Shown here piece after piece: positions 46,310 through 56,094 of a stretch of DNA of 64,000 nt; position 1 is the stretch's first letter; every line of letters begins with the position of its first letter. Under the pieces are notes generated by a model, which ran no database searches, had not been told where the DNA came from, and worked only from the letters and a program-made list of their open reading frames with translations. Made by a program: the position numbers and the translations under genes. The DNA is from Limnobacter sp. (GTDB lineage: Bacteria > Pseudomonadota > Gammaproteobacteria > Burkholderiales > Burkholderiaceae_B). The DNA lies in NCBI GenBank assembly GCA_029866125.1, contig JARWZZ010000001.1, positions 29,768 to 93,767 of the forward strand, given 5' to 3'.

Positions 46310-49300
46310 CACTGAAGATACCCAGTGCACCTTGCCGCTGCGGTCAATCAGTGCGCCCTTCGTGCTGGCGGCAGTAGCCTTCTTAGCGTAAGCCGTTGAA
46401 TCCGGGTCACTAATTGCAGCCTCAGAGGTGGCGGAAACTTGGGCAGCTGAAACTTGAGTAGCCGAAACGTGCCCCACCCCCAAAGTGGAGTTCACCAAGT
46501 CAATGTATTGCTGCACCTGCTGGCGGTATTTGTCAAAGTTGGACTCATTCACCGACCATTTGTAATCCAGCACCAACCAGCCCTCGGGCAGCTTGACCAC
46601 GCGGTCCGCCCGCAAAAACCGCCCATCCGGCAGTGTCCACTCCAATTCATTGAAGGCCTGGGGGGCATCTTGCATCCAAGGCCTTAGCGCTTCATGCTCG
46701 TAAATCAGCTGCGCAGCCGCTTTAACCTGCGCCAGTTCGTCGGCGTCCAAGGCGCCCAGCACGTCTTCGCAATCATACTGGCGGTCTAGCCACCAGGTTT
46801 CAAAAGGCGGGCTTCCGTCCGAGCCATTGGGCTTGGCAAGGTCAATCCATTCCAGCACGCCATGCCAAGCGCTGCCCATGCGCAACTCGGAGGAATCAAT
46901 GCGCTCGGCCACCCGGCCCACGCCTTGTGCTAAGGGTAAAACCGCCGGGCATTGGGGGCGAATCCATTCAATCATTTCCGGCTCAAAGTTCAGCACCCCC
47001 TGCAAAGTTTGGCCTGGCGGGCTTGAGCCCGGTGCTGCACCTTCCAAACCCGGCCACACCTCCAACACCTCGTCCGCATAGGGCTTTAACCAACCATACC
47101 AAGCTTTTTCGCTGGGGGCTTTCAGCATGCCATTTTTGTCAAAATCGCCCCGCCCGCTGACATAAACCGCTTTTTTGGCGCGGGTCAAAGCCACATACAG
47201 CAGGTGGTCTTCTTCGTCTTCATAGGCTTGGTTTTCAATTTGCATAACCCCGGCACGGGACTGGCTGTTTTTACTTTCCTTGCGCTTCACGGTGATTGCA
47301 CGGGGGTAGGCGTCATTCAGCGGCCAATCCAAAAGCAAGGTCAAACCGGTGTCCTGCCCACGGGGCGTGGCATTTGCATCAAACAGCCACACATGCTCAG
47401 CCTCCAAACCTTTGGCCGAATGCACGGTCATGATGCGCATGCGCTTGCTGTCTGTGGACGCACTTTCCCCATCCGAGGCCTGGTATTCCATCAAGCCCAA
47501 AGCCTCGTCCAGCGCAGCCCGCAGGGTGGGGAATCGCCCCTTGTTCACATTCAGCGCCCATGCTTTGAGCCAGTCCCAATGCTCGGCCACCAACAGGCGC
47601 TCTCGCGGCTTGGCCACACTCAGGTAGTTCAGGCTGGCTTGTGTGTCGCTGGCCACTTGGCTGACGGTTTCAAACAATGGCAAAGTTTGAGCCGTTTGCA
47701 ACCAACTGCTAAGGATTGAGAAAATGCGGTTCCACGGCGCCGAACCTGTTAACTTGGGGTTGGCTTCAGACAGCTCAGCCAAGCTGGTCCATGCGGAATG
47801 GACAGCCTGATTCCCGTGGGGCACCACACCTCCCTGTTGAATCAAAGCCAACATTTGCCGCGAATCCACAGCAAACAGCGGGCTGCGCAACACCTGAAGT
47901 AAGGCCAAATTGTTGTGGGGGTTGTCCAAAAACTCGAACAAGGCCACCGTGTCTGACCAAATTTGCGCGGTGTACCGCTCGCCTTTGTCCTGCAGCACAA
48001 ACTCCACCCCAGCCTCGCGCAGGGCTTGCGCCAACACCAAACCACTGCGGTGGGTGCGCACCAGCACCAACACGTCGCCTAGGTTTTCAATTTCACCGGT
48101 GCTTTGGTAGTGCAGCAGACAATCCACCACGGCTTTCGATTCCGGTGCCAAGGGGTCCGTGCCGTCCTCACGCCCTGCCAGTGGCATCAGGCGCAGCCCG
48201 GCAAACCCTTTTTTAACTGGCTCGGCAAGGCTGGTATGCGGGCGGAACGGCGTGCGGCCATGCTGCCCGCCTTCAGCCAGCGTGCGGTTGACTGCCTGCA
48301 CCACCTGCAAAGCACATCGCCGAGTGGTGTCTGACTCCAAGCAAGCTGCATCAAACCGGGTTCTTAACCACTCCCGTGCTTCATTGAACAAACGGGCCTC
48401 TGCCCTGCGGAAGCGGTAAATCGACTGCTTGGGGTCGCCCACCAAAAACACGGTGGGTTGATCGCCCTTGCTGTAATCCTCCAGCCAGTGACGCAAAATA
48501 TTCCATTGCACGGGGTTGGTGTCTTGAAACTCGTCCACCAGCAAATGGCGCACCCGGCGGTCTAGCTTTTGTTGCATGTAGGCGCGCTGGTCTTCGTCCA
48601 TCAACAGGTTTAGCGCGGTGGCCTCCAGGTCGTCAAAATCACAAATGCCTTGCTCGGCTTTCACTTGATCGTATGTGGCAAACAACAAGGGCAGTAAAGT
48701 CATCAAGGCTTGCGTGGTGCGCAAATCGTCTAAATCCGCCGCTTTGCCCAAGGCACTCAGGGTTTGCTCCACAATCCGCTCGTGGATGCCCACCATCACA
48801 TCCAAATCCAGATTGGCACACTTTTGCTGCGGCTTAGAAGGCTTTACAAAGGCAGAGCGCACCTCTTCTTTTTCAGTCAGGCACACCCCTTTCAACACAT
48901 CGAAAGTGTCTGCGGCGTCGGCAACCCCAGTGCGAAAATCGGTCAACGCCATTTCCGCCTCGGTGGCTTTTGCCTTTTGCGTGTCTGTGCCCTGGCCCAA
49001 GGCACGGCAGGCGTAATCCCAATCGGCTAGGTATTGGGCGCCCAATTGCGGATCAACCAACAATTGATCAGGCCAGCTCGCCCCTTCCTCCAACATAAAA
49101 ATGTCATGCAAGGATGGCGCGTCCGGGTTGCTCATCACCAAGCTTAAGGCCACTCGTTGCCCCAAAGCCCTTAGCAACAAGGTTTGCAGGGCGTTGCGGT
49201 CCAAGTTGGCGGCCAGCCTGTCGTAAGCCAGTTTGTAGGCTAATTGGTGATCCGCGTTTTGAACCTGGTGTTGATCTGTCACTGGCTTTTCCAAGGCATT

Positions 49301-49789
49301 GGTCAGCAAGCGCGCCACCATTTGGTCAATCGCTTTGGCACGCCAAAACTCCGGCTGCTCGGTGGGCTCACTTTGGCGGGAAAAGCCGGTAGACAAGGGC
49401 GCCAACTGGCACAAGGATGTAAACCATCCATGGAAAGTATCTACCGTAATGCCGCGTGAGCTGGTCAACACCTGCCCAGCCAAATTGCGCGCCATTTGAA
49501 GGCTGGCCGCGTCCACGGGTGCGCCACGTTCTTGCAACAGCTGAACCAAAACATCCTCAGAAGCCAAGGCACACTCGCGCAGCAGGCTGGTAATACGCTG
49601 ACGCATTTCCTGCGCGGCTTTGCGGGTAAAAGTGATGGCCAAAATTTCATCCGGTTTGGCACCCGCCAACAACAAGCGAAACACCCTGCTGGTCAGCAAC
49701 CAGGTTTTGCCGCTGCCCGCGCAAGCTTCCACCACCACGCTGCGGGTGGGGTCGCAGGCAATCAAAGCGTCGGTCATTAATTTGCTCAT
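46307..49789 (-). CDS. addA: AddA, UvrD-type helicase-nuclease of double-strand break repair
   Basis: 1160 residues. Helicase motifs are VVEACAGSGKTWLL (24-29 is the P-loop core), ILAITFTRKAAQEMRQR, LLVDEFQDTNPVQW, VGDPKQSIYRFRRAEA, MTVHSAKGLEAEHVWLFD and LLYVALTRAKKAVYV. The C-terminal nuclease part has LRADRVV then LVLDYKW. With AddB it resects double-strand ends for recombination, replacing RecBCD. Near the C-terminus a 15-bp tandem repeat (46428-46472) encodes Val-Ser-Ala-Thr/Ala-Gln units. Its start overlaps the addB stop (TAATG). Confidence 0.93.
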   Translation of the reverse strand: MSKLMTDALIACDPTRSVVVEACAGSGKTWLLTSRVFRLLLAGAKPDEILAITFTRKAAQEMRQRITSLLRECALASEDVLVQLLQERGAPVDAASLQMARNLAGQVLTSSRGITVDTFHGWFTSLCQLAPLSTGFSRQSEPTEQPEFWRAKAIDQMVARLLTNALEKPVTDQHQVQNADHQLAYKLAYDRLAANLDRNALQTLLLRALGQRVALSLVMSNPDAPSLHDIFMLEEGASWPDQLLVDPQLGAQYLADWDYACRALGQGTDTQKAKATEAEMALTDFRTGVADAADTFDVLKGVCLTEKEEVRSAFVKPSKPQQKCANLDLDVMVGIHERIVEQTLSALGKAADLDDLRTTQALMTLLPLLFATYDQVKAEQGICDFDDLEATALNLLMDEDQRAYMQQKLDRRVRHLLVDEFQDTNPVQWNILRHWLEDYSKGDQPTVFLVGDPKQSIYRFRRAEARLFNEAREWLRTRFDAACLESDTTRRCALQVVQAVNRTLAEGGQHGRTPFRPHTSLAEPVKKGFAGLRLMPLAGREDGTDPLAPESKAVVDCLLHYQSTGEIENLGDVLVLVRTHRSGLVLAQALREAGVEFVLQDKGERYTAQIWSDTVALFEFLDNPHNNLALLQVLRSPLFAVDSRQMLALIQQGGVVPHGNQAVHSAWTSLAELSEANPKLTGSAPWNRIFSILSSWLQTAQTLPLFETVSQVASDTQASLNYLSVAKPRERLLVAEHWDWLKAWALNVNKGRFPTLRAALDEALGLMEYQASDGESASTDSKRMRIMTVHSAKGLEAEHVWLFDANATPRGQDTGLTLLLDWPLNDAYPRAITVKRKESKNSQSRAGVMQIENQAYEDEEDHLLYVALTRAKKAVYVSGRGDFDKNGMLKAPSEKAWYGWLKPYADEVLEVWPGLEGAAPGSSPPGQTLQGVLNFEPEMIEWIRPQCPAVLPLAQGVGRVAERIDSSELRMGSAWHGVLEWIDLAKPNGSDGSPPFETWWLDRQYDCEDVLGALDADELAQVKAAAQLIYEHEALRPWMQDAPQAFNELEWTLPDGRFLRADRVVKLPEGWLVLDYKWSVNESNFDKYRQQVQQYIDLVNSTLGVGHVSATQVSAAQVSATSEAAISDPDSTAYAKKATAASTKGALIDRSGKVHWVSSV

Positions 49790-52380
49790 TAAGCGCCCCC
49801 CTCCAACTCATCCTCAGCAGGGATGCTGTCAAAATCAGGCCGGCACACGCCTCGGGCATCGCACCAATCGCAAGCCTGCCCGGGGTTCAGCTGCCAGTTT
49901 GAATTGCTGGAGGCGTGCCCCAAAAAAAACTGCTCCATTTCCACACTCAGCTGCTTCCACAAGGCATCGCCCCACGACAAAGCCTGCCCCTCGTAAGGTG
50001 GGAACTCAATCCAATCCACATCATTTTTGTCAATGCCCAAAAACATGAGCTTGGCATCATGGGCACCCAACATGGCTTGGTACGCGGGTAACTGGGGCGA
50101 AGCTTCAGGTTCGGCGGCCAATTGGCTCAAAATCTTTTTGGCTTTGAATTTGATGTCGGTGATGGCCACCTCTGCGCCCCGCTTCTCCATCCGGTCCAAG
50201 CGCCCAGCAAATTTCAACACCTGCCCAGAAGCACCCAGCGGCAAGACAGACGACACCCGCTTCTCAGCCGAATGAAACACCCAGCCCTGTATGCTGCGTT
50301 CAATCAACTTGCCCGCAATACGGGGGATAAGGCGGTTAAAAAACACCAAAAACGGGTAAATTTTGGCTTGTTCAGGCAAAGACAGGGATTGGTACACCTG
50401 CTCGGCCTGATCGCCCAATGTTTGCTTCCAAAAACTTAAATCCACACCTGCCCTGCGGCCTTCAATGGTTGTGCCGCACTGGTCTTGCTCATGAACCCAC
50501 AGGCTGGCTTTTTCCAGCACCTTGTGTACAAACGTGCCCCTCAGTTGTTCAAAACGCGGCTCACCCCACTCGCTTAAATCTGGCCAAGGCAAGGCATGTT
50601 TTAAACCAAAGCGCATTGGGCAGGCCACCCAGTCCTCCAGCGCAGTCACCCGCAAATGTTCGGGCAGCGGCATTCCCGGCAAGGCTTTCAGTTGCAGGGG
50701 CTCCACCGTTTTGGCCTCCACTGCATGCATTTGCGAGGCATGCACTTGTAGCCACAAGGGGCTGAACTCTTCTTTCAAGTTGGCCTTCATGTCAGCTTCC
50801 AACTTGGACTTCCTCAGCAATATATCCAGCCACTGCATTTCGGGCAGCAAAGACTCAGGTTTGCCGTCCACCATTTGGCAATGGGAAATACACACCGCCT
50901 GGCTACCCGCCAACAATTCATACAAAGCCGACAGCTTTTGGCTACGCGCCAAACTTGGGCCAGAAAAGCCTAAATCTTGCGCCACCGCCGGGGGCAAAAG
51001 GCCGGGTGGGCTTTCTTTGAAATGGCTTTGCGCGCAGCCCAACACCAACACCCGTTTAAATTGACGTAACCGCGTGCTTAACAAGGGCATCATCACCACC
51101 GGGCTGACCACATCCTGAGGCCGAAACCGCTCGCCTTCTGCCTGCCCAGCCCAAGCATGCTTAAAGGCCTCTGCATCGCATTCCAAACCCGAATCCAGCA
51201 CTGAAAAGTCCCGAAGCAAACGCAGCAAAATTTTGCCCGCTTCGTCCCCAGCCAAAATTGGAGTTAAACCCCAATTGGTAAGTGCATCCAGCCAATGTTG
51301 GGCCCAAGCCTCTAGGGTATGTTTGCGCCCCACGGACCACTCAATACTCGCCGCGTTGGTTACCCCTGAAGCAAAAGCCTCGACGGGGCCACGGTTCAAA
51401 GGGGCCTCCAAAGTGGTCAAACTGCCTTGTAACGCATAGGTGTTGAGTACATCAAAAAACCAACCCGCCACTGTGGAGGTAGAAAAACGCCAACCTGTGC
51501 GGTCGTCCACCAACACCCCAGCCTGTTGTAACACCGGCACCAAGCGGCGGGCGGCCACACGGTCCAGAACGGCAATTGCGACCTCAGCTTCTGGGTCTTG
51601 CCGCAGCCATTCGGTGACTTGCCACCCGGCTTGCTGGGCTTGGGCAGTCATGTCGGGGGCAATTGAAAGTTGAATATCCCCCACCAAAGCTTGCCAGTCT
51701 TCCGGCTTGCCGACTCGCGGCAGCTCAACTCGCTCAAGCTGAGTTTGGCCGGTTGTTTTGCCAGGGGTTTGGCCGATGTCCAAAACCGTATTCAACCAAA
51801 ACCCGGGCAAGGCCTCACCATCATCAAACCACACCACCGTGTGAATACCTTGCTGCCTCCAGTCCTCGCGCAGGGGCGGAATCAATGCTTTCAACTCGGA
51901 GTTGAACAAATTGGCCAGGGTAACCGCGACTTCAGCTTCCATCTCGGCAAATGGGCCAGCCAAACGGTAATGGTCAAGGGACTGACTGGCCTCTTGTATT
52001 AGCACCACCCGGAAGGCCAAGTCCAAATACTCCTGAGCAAGGCTCCACAACTGCTCGCCCGACAAATGGCCCCTCAATGGGCGTTGCTTGAGCACCTCCA
52101 CCACTGTGGCTTTTAACCGCAACCAAGGGCGCTGCGCACGCGGCTGGCTTAAACGGTCTGCTGTTTGCACCATTGGGCTAAGCAGTGCAGTTTGGCTTAC
52201 AACCCGATTATTCCAGGCCAACCAAGCCCTTTTAAACGCCACGGCAGACTCCACCCGAGGCACCACCCAAAGCACATGCTCAAAGTTAACTTGGCGCGCA
52301 GCAAGGCGTTCAAAGGTACTGACCAACAAGTCAGGCTGATTCTTCAGGGGATTGGTCATAAAAAAATTGTAGGTGTCCAC
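49789..52380 (-). CDS. addB: AddB, partner helicase-nuclease subunit
   Basis: 863 residues from a GTG; an ATG seven codons in (52357-52359) is an alternative, and neither has a strong ribosome-binding site. The helicase part is degenerate, as usual for AddB. The C-terminal nuclease holds CPMRFGLKHALPWP, a PD-(D/E)xK pattern (GRLDRME..ITDIKFK) and CDWCDARGVC; together the four cysteines suit the Fe-S cluster that staples the AddB nuclease. It is transcribed with addA and precedes it. Confidence 0.9.
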   Translation of the reverse strand: MDTYNFFMTNPLKNQPDLLVSTFERLAARQVNFEHVLWVVPRVESAVAFKRAWLAWNNRVVSQTALLSPMVQTADRLSQPRAQRPWLRLKATVVEVLKQRPLRGHLSGEQLWSLAQEYLDLAFRVVLIQEASQSLDHYRLAGPFAEMEAEVAVTLANLFNSELKALIPPLREDWRQQGIHTVVWFDDGEALPGFWLNTVLDIGQTPGKTTGQTQLERVELPRVGKPEDWQALVGDIQLSIAPDMTAQAQQAGWQVTEWLRQDPEAEVAIAVLDRVAARRLVPVLQQAGVLVDDRTGWRFSTSTVAGWFFDVLNTYALQGSLTTLEAPLNRGPVEAFASGVTNAASIEWSVGRKHTLEAWAQHWLDALTNWGLTPILAGDEAGKILLRLLRDFSVLDSGLECDAEAFKHAWAGQAEGERFRPQDVVSPVVMMPLLSTRLRQFKRVLVLGCAQSHFKESPPGLLPPAVAQDLGFSGPSLARSQKLSALYELLAGSQAVCISHCQMVDGKPESLLPEMQWLDILLRKSKLEADMKANLKEEFSPLWLQVHASQMHAVEAKTVEPLQLKALPGMPLPEHLRVTALEDWVACPMRFGLKHALPWPDLSEWGEPRFEQLRGTFVHKVLEKASLWVHEQDQCGTTIEGRRAGVDLSFWKQTLGDQAEQVYQSLSLPEQAKIYPFLVFFNRLIPRIAGKLIERSIQGWVFHSAEKRVSSVLPLGASGQVLKFAGRLDRMEKRGAEVAITDIKFKAKKILSQLAAEPEASPQLPAYQAMLGAHDAKLMFLGIDKNDVDWIEFPPYEGQALSWGDALWKQLSVEMEQFFLGHASSNSNWQLNPGQACDWCDARGVCRPDFDSIPAEDELEGGA

Positions 52381-52550
52381 TACTTGAAATGATTCAGAAA
52401 TAATGAGTGAATTGTGCTCGCACTATTTTTAGCTGTACCATTCAGGATAGCATTCGAGTAGTAAATGATACGGCTAGCAAACCCGGCGGAAGCAACAGGG
52501 ATTGGTTTTGTCCCATCTTCAACCCCGGTATGACCCAATAGAGGATTTAA

Positions 52551-52880
52551 ATGAGTAGTGACCTGATCAAGCACGTCAACGATGCTTCGTTTGAAAGCGA
52601 CGTTTTGAAATCCGACGCCCCAGTTCTAGTGGACTATTGGGCTGAATGGTGTGGCCCTTGCAAAATGATCGCCCCCATTCTTGACGAAATCGCTGGCGAG
52701 TACAAAGGCAAGCTGCAAATCGCGAAAATGAACGTGGACGAAAACTCCGCAACGCCTGCTAAATTTGGCATTCGCGGCATTCCAACACTGATGCTGTTCA
52801 AGAATGGCACCGTGGTTGCAACCAAGGTTGGCGCTTTGTCAAAGTCACAATTGGCCGCTTTTGTCGACAGCCACATGTAA
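52551..52880 (+). CDS. trxA: Thioredoxin
   Basis: 109 residues with the active site WCGPC (33-37), the buried Asp in VLVDYWAEW, and cis-Pro in RGIPTLMLF. It is the general cytosolic disulfide reductase. trxA-rho order is common in betaproteobacteria. A hairpin follows before rho. Confidence 0.98.
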   Translation: MSSDLIKHVNDASFESDVLKSDAPVLVDYWAEWCGPCKMIAPILDEIAGEYKGKLQIAKMNVDENSATPAKFGIRGIPTLMLFKNGTVVATKVGALSKSQLAAFVDSHM

Positions 52881-52892
52881 TTGATTTACACT

Positions 52893-52928
52893 AGCGACTG
52901 TTCCCTGTAATCCAAGCAGACAGTCGCT
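52893..52928 (+). terminator. Hairpin between trxA and rho
   Basis: AGCGACTGT and ACAGTCGCT form a perfect 9-bp stem with an 18-nt loop, 13 bp past the trxA stop. It is followed by GGTTTGT, so termination may be partial. The remaining 150 bp to rho is a leader in which Rho autoregulation would be expected. Confidence 0.5.
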
Positions 52929-53076
52929 GGTTTGTGCAAACGGCCCAGCCTTGCCAACCATGTTGTCGCTTTCTGCCCGATTCACGTAATCAAAACATTC
53001 CCCCTTTCTAATTGTCCCAACGGCCCTGACTGGCCTTCAGATCACCACACAGCCGACCACATCAAGCAAAAACCCT

Positions 53077-54339
53077 ATGTATCTATCAGAACTCAAAGTA
53101 CTCCACGTCTCCCAACTCCTTGAAATGTCCAACAGTTTGGGCATTGACAACGGAAACCGCCTGCGCAAACAAGAGTTGATGTTTGCAATCCTCAAAAAAC
53201 GCGCAAAAGAGGGCGAGCAGATTTTTGGAGACGGCGTACTGGAAGTACTGCCAGATGGTTTTGGATTCCTGCGCTCACCTGAAACTTCTTACTTGGCCAG
53301 CCCGGACGACATTTACATCTCCCCCAGCCAAATTCGACGATTCAACCTGCACACTGGCGATGGCATTGAAGGCGAAGTGCGCACCCCCAAAGATGGAGAG
53401 CGTTATTTCGCATTGGTGAAGGTAGACCGTGTCAACGGCGAAGCACCTGAAGCGTCTAAACACAAAATCCTGTTTGAAAACCTAACGCCCCTGCACCCCA
53501 ACCAGCCCCTCAAGCTGGAGCGCGAAATGCGCGGTGAAGAAAACAACACCGGCCGTATTGTTGACATGGTGGCCCCCATCGGTAAAGGCCAGCGCGGCTT
53601 GTTGGTTGCGCCGCCCAAGTCGGGTAAAACCGTCATGCTGCAACACATTGCGCATGCCATCGTGGCCAACCACCCGGACATCACCCTGATTGTTCTGCTG
53701 ATTGATGAACGGCCCGAAGAAGTAACCGAAATGCAGCGTTCCGTGCGCGGCGAAGTAATCGCCTCCACCTTTGACGAACCTGCAACCCGCCACGTGCAAG
53801 TGGCTGAAATGGTGATTGAAAAAGCCAAACGCCTGGTCGAACACAAACGCGATGTGGTGATTCTGCTGGACTCGATTACCCGCTTGGCCCGAGCTTACAA
53901 CACAGTGGTGCCCTCATCCGGCAAGGTTTTGACTGGTGGTGTGGACGCCAATGCCCTGCACCGCCCCAAGCGCTTCTTTGGTGCTGCACGTAACATTGAA
54001 GAAGGTGGCTCACTGACCATCATCGCCACTGCGCTGGTAGACACCGGCAGCCGCATGGACGAAGTGATTTACGAAGAATTCAAAGGCACGGGTAACATGG
54101 AAATCCACCTCGAGCGCCGCATGGCCGAGAAGCGTGTGTACCCAGCCATCAACATCAACCGCTCTTCCACCCGTCGCGAAGAATTGCTCATCAAGCCCGA
54201 TTTGCTACAAAAGATCTGGCTGCTGCGCCGAATTCTCCACGACATGGACGAAATTCAGGCGATGGAATTCCTCATGGACAAGATTCGTCAGACCAAAAAC
54301 AACGACGAATTCTTCGAAATGATGAAGAACTCCAAGTAA
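53077..54339 (+). CDS. rho: Transcription termination factor Rho
   Basis: 420 residues. The N-terminal helical part is [20 protein letters not shown]; the cold-shock RNA-binding fold is [29 protein letters not shown]; the P-loop is [11 protein letters not shown]; then [26 protein letters not shown] and the R-loop [20 protein letters not shown]. It is a hexameric RNA-dependent helicase that stops transcription. A very strong intrinsic terminator follows. Confidence 0.98.
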   Translation: MYLSELKVLHVSQLLEMSNSLGIDNGNRLRKQELMFAILKKRAKEGEQIFGDGVLEVLPDGFGFLRSPETSYLASPDDIYISPSQIRRFNLHTGDGIEGEVRTPKDGERYFALVKVDRVNGEAPEASKHKILFENLTPLHPNQPLKLEREMRGEENNTGRIVDMVAPIGKGQRGLLVAPPKSGKTVMLQHIAHAIVANHPDITLIVLLIDERPEEVTEMQRSVRGEVIASTFDEPATRHVQVAEMVIEKAKRLVEHKRDVVILLDSITRLARAYNTVVPSSGKVLTGGVDANALHRPKRFFGAARNIEEGGSLTIIATALVDTGSRMDEVIYEEFKGTGNMEIHLERRMAEKRVYPAININRSSTRREELLIKPDLLQKIWLLRRILHDMDEIQAMEFLMDKIRQTKNNDEFFEMMKNSK

Positions 54340-54342
54340 GAC

Positions 54343-54367
54343 AAAAAAGCCCGAAAGGGCTTTTTTT
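54343..54367 (+). terminator. Intrinsic terminator of rho
   Basis: AAAAAAGCCC-GAAA-GGGCTTTTTTT: a GC stem with GAAA tetraloop, flanked by A and T runs that extend the stem. It also works in reverse through the A-run. It isolates the downstream peptide cluster from rho. Confidence 0.95.
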
Positions 54368-54565
54368 ACGTCTCACCTTCCTTGAGCGTCGGGAACAACG
54401 CCAGAGGACTGAGCCCCCATGCGCGAATCATTCGGCTCAATCGAGCATTTCGATGAGCTGCAGCAGCAGTGCATTCCTAAAAACAGGATTACACACTTTG
54501 TCACATTCTTAACCCCCCAGAGATACTCACATTGAGGGATTTTCCATTCAGAACGACTTGGATTT

Positions 54566-54594
54566 TTGACAAATATTTTTGATGAGCCTAAAAA
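54566..54594 (+). promoter_or_regulatory. Candidate sigma-70 promoter of the peptide/radical SAM cluster
   Basis: TTGACA (54566-54571), a 17-bp spacer and TAAAAA (54589-54594) lie 88 bp before the peptide start codon in AT-rich DNA. The stretch 54368-54565 between the rho terminator and this site holds no gene I can support. Confidence 0.6.
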
Positions 54595-54598
54595 TTGA

Positions 54599-54645
54599 AA
54601 AGCATTGATTCGCAATGCTTTGATGTGATTGACTTTCAAAAAGTC
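54599..54645 (+). promoter_or_regulatory. Two inverted repeats in the leader of the peptide gene
   Basis: AAAGCATTG/CAATGCTTT (9-bp stem, 5-nt loop, 54599-54621) and GACTTT/AAAGTC (6-3-6, 54631-54645) lie between the -10 box and the start codon. They could be operator sites or leader hairpins. Confidence 0.5.
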
Positions 54646-54681
54646 TTTATATGTCAAAAACTTACATTCAAGGGGATTTTC

Positions 54682-54906
54682 ATGTCTGACGAAAAAGTGA
54701 ACATGTCTTCTGCTAGGTCTGTCCGTGTACGCTCCACTGGTGCCGCGTTTCAACTCGATGCACTAAGCGATCAATTGAAGTCACAAGTCGCGTTACTTGA
54801 CGATGACGAACTGGCCGTGCTCGGTTCAATCAAGGCCAAATTGAACAACGGTCTTGATGAAAAGTTAAAGCGTGCAGCCGATACCGTAGGCGGATTTGTG
54901 TGGTAG
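54682..54906 (+). CDS. Putative precursor peptide of a radical SAM-modified product
   Basis: 74 residues. The ATG at 54682 has AAGGGGA seven bases upstream. The first 25 residues are Ser/Arg/Val-rich; residues 26-66 look helical and charged (LDALSDQLKSQVALL, then DDDELAVLGSIKAKL), like a leader read by a maturase. The C-terminus is DTVGGFVW and ends in Trp, with a Gly-Gly that could mark leader cleavage. Two radical SAM genes and a diiron protein follow. No known precursor family is recognised. C-terminal Val-Trp recalls the C-terminal Val-Tyr of the mycofactocin precursor MftA. The role as precursor is inferred from size, position and the isolated C-terminal motif. Confidence 0.7.
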   Translation: MSDEKVNMSSARSVRVRSTGAAFQLDALSDQLKSQVALLDDDELAVLGSIKAKLNNGLDEKLKRAADTVGGFVW

Positions 54907-54931
54907 CAATTTTTCCATTTGCATGCAGTTT

Positions 54932-54959
54932 GGGCATTGATGAGCGATCGCCAATGCCC
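54932..54959 (+). terminator. Hairpin between peptide gene and radical SAM gene (possible attenuator)
   Basis: GGGCATTG and CAATGCCC form a perfect 8-bp stem with a 12-nt loop that itself contains the palindrome GCGATCGC. No T-run follows, so it more likely slows read-through or protects the peptide mRNA, giving more precursor than enzyme. This is a common arrangement in peptide-modification operons. Confidence 0.6.
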
Positions 54960-54996
54960 TGAATGTGAATTTAACCTTCGCAAAGGGGTTCTGATC

Positions 54997-56094
54997 ATGC
55001 ATCTTGTTGAATTGTTGGCACTGCGTGCAGTTCCTGCTGCAGGCATCTCACTTGGGATTACTCGCCGCTGTCCCTTGAATTGTAGCCATTGTTCCACCAG
55101 TTCAACCATGGAAAGTGAGCAGAGCCCTTCCGAGTTGTTCTTGAATTTCGTTCACAGTTTTTCAATTGAGAATCACCCCCAGTTTATGGCCATGTCGGGC
55201 GGGGAGGCTTTGCTGCGTCCACGTCTGGTGCGTTCACTCGCGCTAAAAGCAAGGTTGTCAGGTACCCGTTCAAGCGTGTTGTCCGGCATGTTCTTTGCGC
55301 GTGAGGGCAAAATACCCAAGCTTGTTGAGTCTGCCATCGATGCTGTCGATCATTTTTCAGCCAGCATCGATGTATTTCATGAAAAGGAAGTTCCCCGCAC
55401 CCAGGTTTTCAAAGTGCTTCGCAAATTGATTGATTCAGGTAAAGACTTGAGCCTGCATATCGTCGGTGCAGATGCAGATGACCCTTACTTGGAAAACATT
55501 GTGGGAGATGTTCAGAAAAATTTTGGACAACGCATCCCAATGATAGTGAACACGCTGTCACCGTTCGGACGTGCAAAATCCTTTCTCAAAAAAAATTCGA
55601 AATCCGATTCTGATCCGGATTCTGCAGATGCAAACCCATGCACCATGGCGGCTTGGCCCGTGGTGGGTTTCGATGGTGTGGTTGCAGCCTGCGGAAATGA
55701 CAATCTAATCGGTCATGTACCCAGCCACCTGAAACTGGGCGACATTCATACTGATGATTGGCCAACCATTCAAGCGCGTTGTCTACAGTCTTCAATGCCC
55801 CGTGCATTGCGCATATTTGGCCCGCAATACATCCAAGCCAAGTTTGGTGTTGCAGGTAAATCTTCCTTACCCATTCGCAAGCTTGGATGCGATGGTTATT
55901 GTGACACCTGCATCCGGATGGACCATGATGAAACGGTGCAAAAAAGTGTCAAAACCTACATGGAACTGCACGCCACATCTGCGCTGGAAAAAACTGTCAT
56001 TGACCTGCAGGGCGAGATGGGGCCTGTTGCCTTCGCAAACCGCTACAGTCATCCGCGTTTTGCAAATTTGGTCATGCTGGGGGCAAGGGTATGA
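54997..56094 (+). CDS. Radical SAM protein 1 with C-terminal cysteine cluster (peptide maturase candidate)
   Basis: 365 residues from the ATG at 54997, with AAAGGGG eight bases upstream; an ATG at 54919 lacks a ribosome-binding site and would add 26 atypical residues. The radical SAM motif CPLNCSHC (C25, C29, C32) is followed by the SAM-contact SGGEALLRP (67-75). C-terminal cysteines in CTMAAWPVV, VAACGNDN and CDGYCDTC (C298, C302, C305) suggest SPASM/Twitch-like extra Fe-S clusters, as in PqqE and MftC. WPVVGFDGVVAACGN resembles the segment before auxiliary clusters. Likely substrate: the 74-residue peptide. It overlaps the next gene by 4 bp. Confidence 0.82.
   Translation: MHLVELLALRAVPAAGISLGITRRCPLNCSHCSTSSTMESEQSPSELFLNFVHSFSIENHPQFMAMSGGEALLRPRLVRSLALKARLSGTRSSVLSGMFFAREGKIPKLVESAIDAVDHFSASIDVFHEKEVPRTQVFKVLRKLIDSGKDLSLHIVGADADDPYLENIVGDVQKNFGQRIPMIVNTLSPFGRAKSFLKKNSKSDSDPDSADANPCTMAAWPVVGFDGVVAACGNDNLIGHVPSHLKLGDIHTDDWPTIQARCLQSSMPRALRIFGPQYIQAKFGVAGKSSLPIRKLGCDGYCDTCIRMDHDETVQKSVKTYMELHATSALEKTVIDLQGEMGPVAFANRYSHPRFANLVMLGARV

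Noticed and set aside
54919..54996. Upstream ATG for radical SAM protein 1, adding 26 residues with a CPEC motif
   Set aside because: No ribosome-binding site, it overlaps the hairpin, and the ATG at 54997 has a strong one.
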